The position numbers and the translations under genes were made by a program. From Actinoplanes utahensis (GTDB lineage Bacteria > Actinomycetota > Actinomycetes > Mycobacteriales > Micromonosporaceae): DNA of 64,000 bases. The stretch lies in contig NZ_BOMZ01000015.1 in NCBI RefSeq assembly GCF_016862455.1, forward strand, positions 1 through 64,000, given 5' to 3'. Positions within the stretch are counted from its first letter, which is position 1, and each line of letters opens with the position of its first letter. The notes below the pieces were generated by a model. The model made no database searches and was not told where the DNA came from. It worked only from the letters and a program-made list of their open reading frames with translations. This document shows, in pieces, positions 61,419 to 64,000 of this stretch.

Positions 61419-62500
61419 CGAACACCGGCCAGATCAGCCGCCGTGCTGTCGACGAGGTCCCACAGCTGGTCGCGCAGCTCCTCGTCGGCCAGCGTGGTCA
61501 GGTCATCGGCGAGCCGATCGACCCGGTCCAGCAGGGTGGCCGGGGCCGGCCCGTTGGCGATCACGGCTGACACCCGGGAGTGCCGGGTGCCGGTGAGGTT
61601 CTCGATCCCGTCCAGCAGTTCCTCGTGCAGCTTCTCGCCGGGCCGGAGCCCGGTGTAGACGATCTCCGGCGTCACCTCGAGATCGATGGCGAACCGGCGA
61701 ACCAGGTCCTCGATGCTGACCGGGTCACCCATGTCCAGCACGTAGGTCTCACCGGTACGGGCCATCTCACCGGCCTCGATCACGAGACTCGCCGCCTCCG
61801 GGATCGTCATGAAGAACCGGGTGATCCGCGGGTCGGTGATGGTCACCGGCAGGTCGTTGCTCAGCTGCCAGTGCAGTGTCGGCAGGAAGGATCCACGACT
61901 GCCGAGCACGTTGCCGAACCGTACCGAGGCGACCCGCATCGGACCGCCGGACCAGGCCGCCACGACCCGCTCGGCGAGCCGCTTGGTGGCGCCGAGAACA
62001 CTGGTCGGGGCCGCCGCCTTGTCGGTCGAGATGTTGACGAACGTGCCGGTGCCGGCGTGGGCTGCCGCCGCGATCATGTTGGCGGTGCCGAGGAGGTTCG
62101 TCTTGATGCCCTCGGCCGGGTACCGCTCGAGCAGCGGGAGGTGCTTGTGGGCGGCGGCGTGGAAGACGATGTCCGGGCGGATCCGCTCCATCAGGCGGCG
62201 CATGACATCGCCGTCCCGGATGTCGGCCAGCACCGTCCGGTCGTCGTCCAGCAGTCCGTGGCCGTTCAGCTCGACCTGAAGGCTGTGCAGCGCACCCTCG
62301 TCGTGGTCGAGCAGGTAGACCGGACCGGGGGAGAGGCGGTGCAACTGGCGGACGATCTCGCTGCCGATGGAGCCGCCGGCGCCGGTGACGAGCACCGAAC
62401 GGCCTTCGACCGACGCCCGCGCCGCCGCGCTGTAGGTCGGATCGGAGTCCTTACCGAGCATTCGGGCCAGGGTGGCCGGGTCGGCCAGGAACTTGTGCAC
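61415..62500 (-). CDS. CapD/FlaA1-like nucleotide-sugar dehydratase/epimerase
   Basis: The 361-residue protein has an extended-SDR Rossmann fold: VLVTGAGGSIGSEIVRQL, VLADIRDGDVM, IVFHAAAHKHLPLLERYP, ISTDKAAAPTSVLGATKR (Y replaced by other residues near the T-x-x-x-K site), VRFGNVLGSRGSFLP, ITRFFMTIPEAASLV and GLRPGEKLHEEL. It matches the short, soluble CapD/FlaA1 (UDP-GlcNAc 4,6-dehydratase-like) family. GTG 62500 is preferred because AAGGAG lies 8 bases upstream; upstream ATGs lack an RBS. With the GT2 gene it forms an exopolysaccharide operon. Confidence 0.9.
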   Translation of the reverse strand: MHKFLADPATLARMLGKDSDPTYSAAARASVEGRSVLVTGAGGSIGSEIVRQLHRLSPGPVYLLDHDEGALHSLQVELNGHGLLDDDRTVLADIRDGDVMRRLMERIRPDIVFHAAAHKHLPLLERYPAEGIKTNLLGTANMIAAAAHAGTGTFVNISTDKAAAPTSVLGATKRLAERVVAAWSGGPMRVASVRFGNVLGSRGSFLPTLHWQLSNDLPVTITDPRITRFFMTIPEAASLVIEAGEMARTGETYVLDMGDPVSIEDLVRRFAIDLEVTPEIVYTGLRPGEKLHEELLDGIENLTGTRHSRVSAVIANGPAPATLLDRVDRLADDLTTLADEELRDQLWDLVDSTAADLAGVR

Positions 62501-63071
62501 TGAGCGATCTCCTTGGTTGACCAAGGACGTCGGTTTCGCCGCTGGCTCCCCGCCGGACATGGGCGACCAACTCGCCCGACGGTTCAGTGCCTCGCCCACG
62601 GCCTCCTGCAGGCCGCATGCGAATATCATTCCTTTGTCATAGATTCCCGGCATCAGCTGATCAGTCGGTATCAGGTGGGTTTGCGGTAGCCCTTGATCAG
62701 GCGGATGTGGTCGCCGACAGTCAGGACCCGTGGTTGCTCTCCGTAGTCCTTACTTCAGGCGTTCGGGCGCTGCCGACGCCAAGAGGAGCCGACGTTTCGC
62801 GGTGGTGTGCGCGGGATGTCAAGAGACGCCGCGCCTTTGTGCCGGGAAAAGACCGAAAGGCTATGGTCCTGCTGTCCGGCTGATGGGTCACGCACAGTAA
62901 TAAGGGCTATTGGGTCAAGGCGGGCATGTCACGCATAGTTGTGGCAGGCCCGGCGAGGGCCTAGGCGAGACGAAGATCCGCTGGGCGATGAAGATGGTCG
63001 CTCCAGTCCGGCGGGGAGTCAGTAGCGAAACCGGCGCCTGCGAAGCATTTCTACTTCGGAGGAACGCCATA
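62501..63071. other. Divergent intergenic region, no gene recognised
   Basis: This 571-base gap separates the exopolysaccharide operon (minus) from the exported-protein genes (plus). Open frames here are not convincing (no RBS, no coding bias). Two related elements, TCACGCACAG (62887-62896) and TCACGCATAG (62929-62938), are spaced 42 bases apart and may be regulator sites or part of a structured leader. I could not match a known riboswitch. Confidence 0.4.
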
Positions 63072-63593
63072 ATGCGTAAGTCTGTCAAGCGTGCAGTTGT
63101 TGCCGGTGCGATCTTCGCCGTGACTGCCGGCGCCGGTACCGCGGCCCTGGCCGCCTGGAACGTCCAGGGTGCCGGTACCTCCTACGCCAAGGCCGGCACC
63201 GCCGTTGAGCTGAAGACCGTCGAGACGGTCGTCGACGCCTCGCTCTACCCCGGTGTCACCGGCAATGCCAAGATCCGGGTCCAGAACGACAACAAGTTCC
63301 CGGTCAAGATCACGAAGATCGTCTGGAACCCGGCGGATGGCGTCGCCGCCACCCCGCTGCCGGGCAAGAACTGCAACAACACCGGTGTCTACTTCGGTGA
63401 CTTCAGCGCCAACACCATCGGCACCAACGGCGTCCTCGGCGTCGCCGGCAGCAACATGATCGTCGACAAGGACGGCTCCGCCTCCTTCACGCTCAGCAAG
63501 GCCGTGCGCATGATCAACAACTCGGAGGACGGCTGCCAGGGCGCCACCTTCCGCATCCCGGTCAAGGTCTACGGCGAGAGCGCCGCCAACTGA
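63072..63593 (+). CDS. Small exported protein with AW-type mature N-terminus
   Basis: The 173-residue protein has a signal peptide (MRKSVKRAVVAGAIFAVTAGAG, cleavage near LAA-W) and a mature beta-rich domain (AWNVQGAGTSYAKAGTAVELKTVETVV...GNAKIRVQNDNKFPVKITKIVWNPADG) with two Cys (CNN and DGC). It resembles small actinobacterial exported proteins that are SipW/CalY-like in shape, possibly surface fibre or coat components. GGAGGA lies 9 bases upstream of the ATG. Function unknown; it is followed by a terminator and a related gene. Confidence 0.75.
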   Translation: MRKSVKRAVVAGAIFAVTAGAGTAALAAWNVQGAGTSYAKAGTAVELKTVETVVDASLYPGVTGNAKIRVQNDNKFPVKITKIVWNPADGVAATPLPGKNCNNTGVYFGDFSANTIGTNGVLGVAGSNMIVDKDGSASFTLSKAVRMINNSEDGCQGATFRIPVKVYGESAAN

Positions 63594-63600
63594 TTCCCGG

Positions 63601-63632
63601 CCGAGGGGCGAGGCGTCCGCCTCGCCCCTCGG
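63601..63632 (+). terminator. Terminator between the two exported-protein genes
   Basis: A perfect 14-bp stem (CCGAGGGGCGAGGC and complement) with a 4-base loop starts 8 bases after the stop. Read-through or a separate promoter is needed for the next gene, whose start lies 41 bases downstream. Confidence 0.85.
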
Positions 63633-63672
63633 TGGTGTGTCTCCCCACATCCGACCCTAGGAGAGGCCTCTC

Positions 63673-64000
63673 ATGCGACTGCCGCTCAGTGCGTACGTTC
63701 TGACCGGCGGCGGCCTGGTCGCCGGCGCTCTGCTGGCCGCGCCGGGAGCCGCCTACGCCTCCTGGTCGGTGGAGAGCGACGGCGGCGCCGCAACCGCGCG
63801 GGCAGCCGAACTCCCCGCTGTCGACAGCCCGGAGGCGCGTCCCGGCGGATCGACGTCCTCGGTGATCGTGAGCTGGCCGACCACCGACCTCGCCGACGGC
63901 TACCACCTGTCCCGGATCGACACCGTCACCGGTGCGACTGTCGGTCTCGTCGGCAGTTGCGCCGGCGTGATCACCGGAACGACGTGCACGGACATCGGTG
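63673..64000 (+). CDS. Exported protein with fibronectin-like domain (3' truncated)
   Basis: The frame opens at ATG 63673 (AGGAGAGG 5-12 bases upstream) and is cut by the window end at 109 codons. A signal peptide (LPLSAYVLTGGGLVAGALLAAPGA) is followed by AYASWSVESDGGAATARAAEL, similar to the mature start of the preceding protein, and then a fibronectin type III-like segment (SSVIVSWPTTDLADGYHLSRID). Together the two genes look like a surface-protein pair. Function unknown. Confidence 0.75.
   Translation, partial: MRLPLSAYVLTGGGLVAGALLAAPGAAYASWSVESDGGAATARAAELPAVDSPEARPGGSTSSVIVSWPTTDLADGYHLSRIDTVTGATVGLVGSCAGVITGTTCTDIG

Noticed and set aside
62880..63071. Possible c-di-GMP (GEMM) riboswitch before the exported-protein gene
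   Set aside because: The CACGCACAG start looks similar, but the rest of the conserved core and the paired stems could not be found.
62910..63071. Upstream in-frame extension of the exported-protein gene
   Set aside because: It would add 54 residues before a clean signal peptide; GGAGGA directly precedes the ATG at 63072.

Overview
The window is high-GC actinobacterial chromosome, most likely from Micromonosporaceae (Actinoplanes-like). Supporting signs are the strong G/C bias at third codon positions, many GTG starts, DUF397/DUF3040/DUF3107/DUF3152 proteins, an Rpf-like muralytic enzyme behind a ydaO-type (c-di-AMP) RNA, a proline-rich Micromonosporaceae-style protein, and a block of genes whose order resembles the mycobacterial moeZ-to-rhlE neighbourhood (Rv3206c-Rv3211). 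The genus is inferred from gene content; no rRNA is present.

Layout. 1-11.5 kb: secreted proteins (two with homologous C-terminal Ig-like domains, a rhamnogalacturonan lyase, an Rpf-like transglycosylase, an RTX-repeat protein), an LCP cell-wall ligase, a tRNA-Arg(CCT), and small enzymes. 11.5-18.5 kb: a 1611-residue secreted nuclease/5'-nucleotidase fusion, then a decayed vanadium-haloperoxidase-like pseudogene and two small membrane proteins. 18.8-25.9 kb: a GT39 membrane glycosyltransferase, a type I DAHP synthase behind an apparent aromatic leader peptide and attenuator, an OmpR-type two-component system, and TPR and Smr proteins. 25.9-32.8 kb: a membrane M28 peptidase and an overlapping signalling operon (receiver-PP2C phosphatase, CHASE3 histidine kinase, single-domain receiver, inositol-phosphatase-like protein). 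32.8-40.2 kb: two SDRs, a secreted coiled-coil protein, a spermidine-synthase-like membrane protein, and a receptor Ser/Thr kinase with a CBM2-like ectodomain, with intergenic minisatellites. 40.2-48 kb: a RecQ-like helicase carrying a DnaA-box cluster, a GNAT, a three-gene overlapping operon with two AbiEii-like nucleotidyltransferase paralogues, a copper chaperone pair, and a methyltransferase. 48.3-60.3 kb: DEAD-box helicase, DUF3107, TetR, proline-rich protein, hydrolase, two DUF3152 metallopeptidase-like proteins, MoeZ, and a prenyltransferase-repeat protein. 60.3-64 kb: a two-gene exopolysaccharide operon (GT2 and CapD-like dehydratase) divergent from two small exported proteins, the last cut by the window end.

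The most interesting non-genic signals are the aromatic attenuator before DAHP synthase (22101-22231), the clustered DnaA boxes inside the RecQ-like gene (42034-42065) with two more upstream (40148-40173), the c-di-AMP riboswitch (8276-8427), and three families of intergenic tandem repeats (38279-38427, 39244-39363, 48038-48170). No CRISPR array, phage module or insertion sequence was seen.
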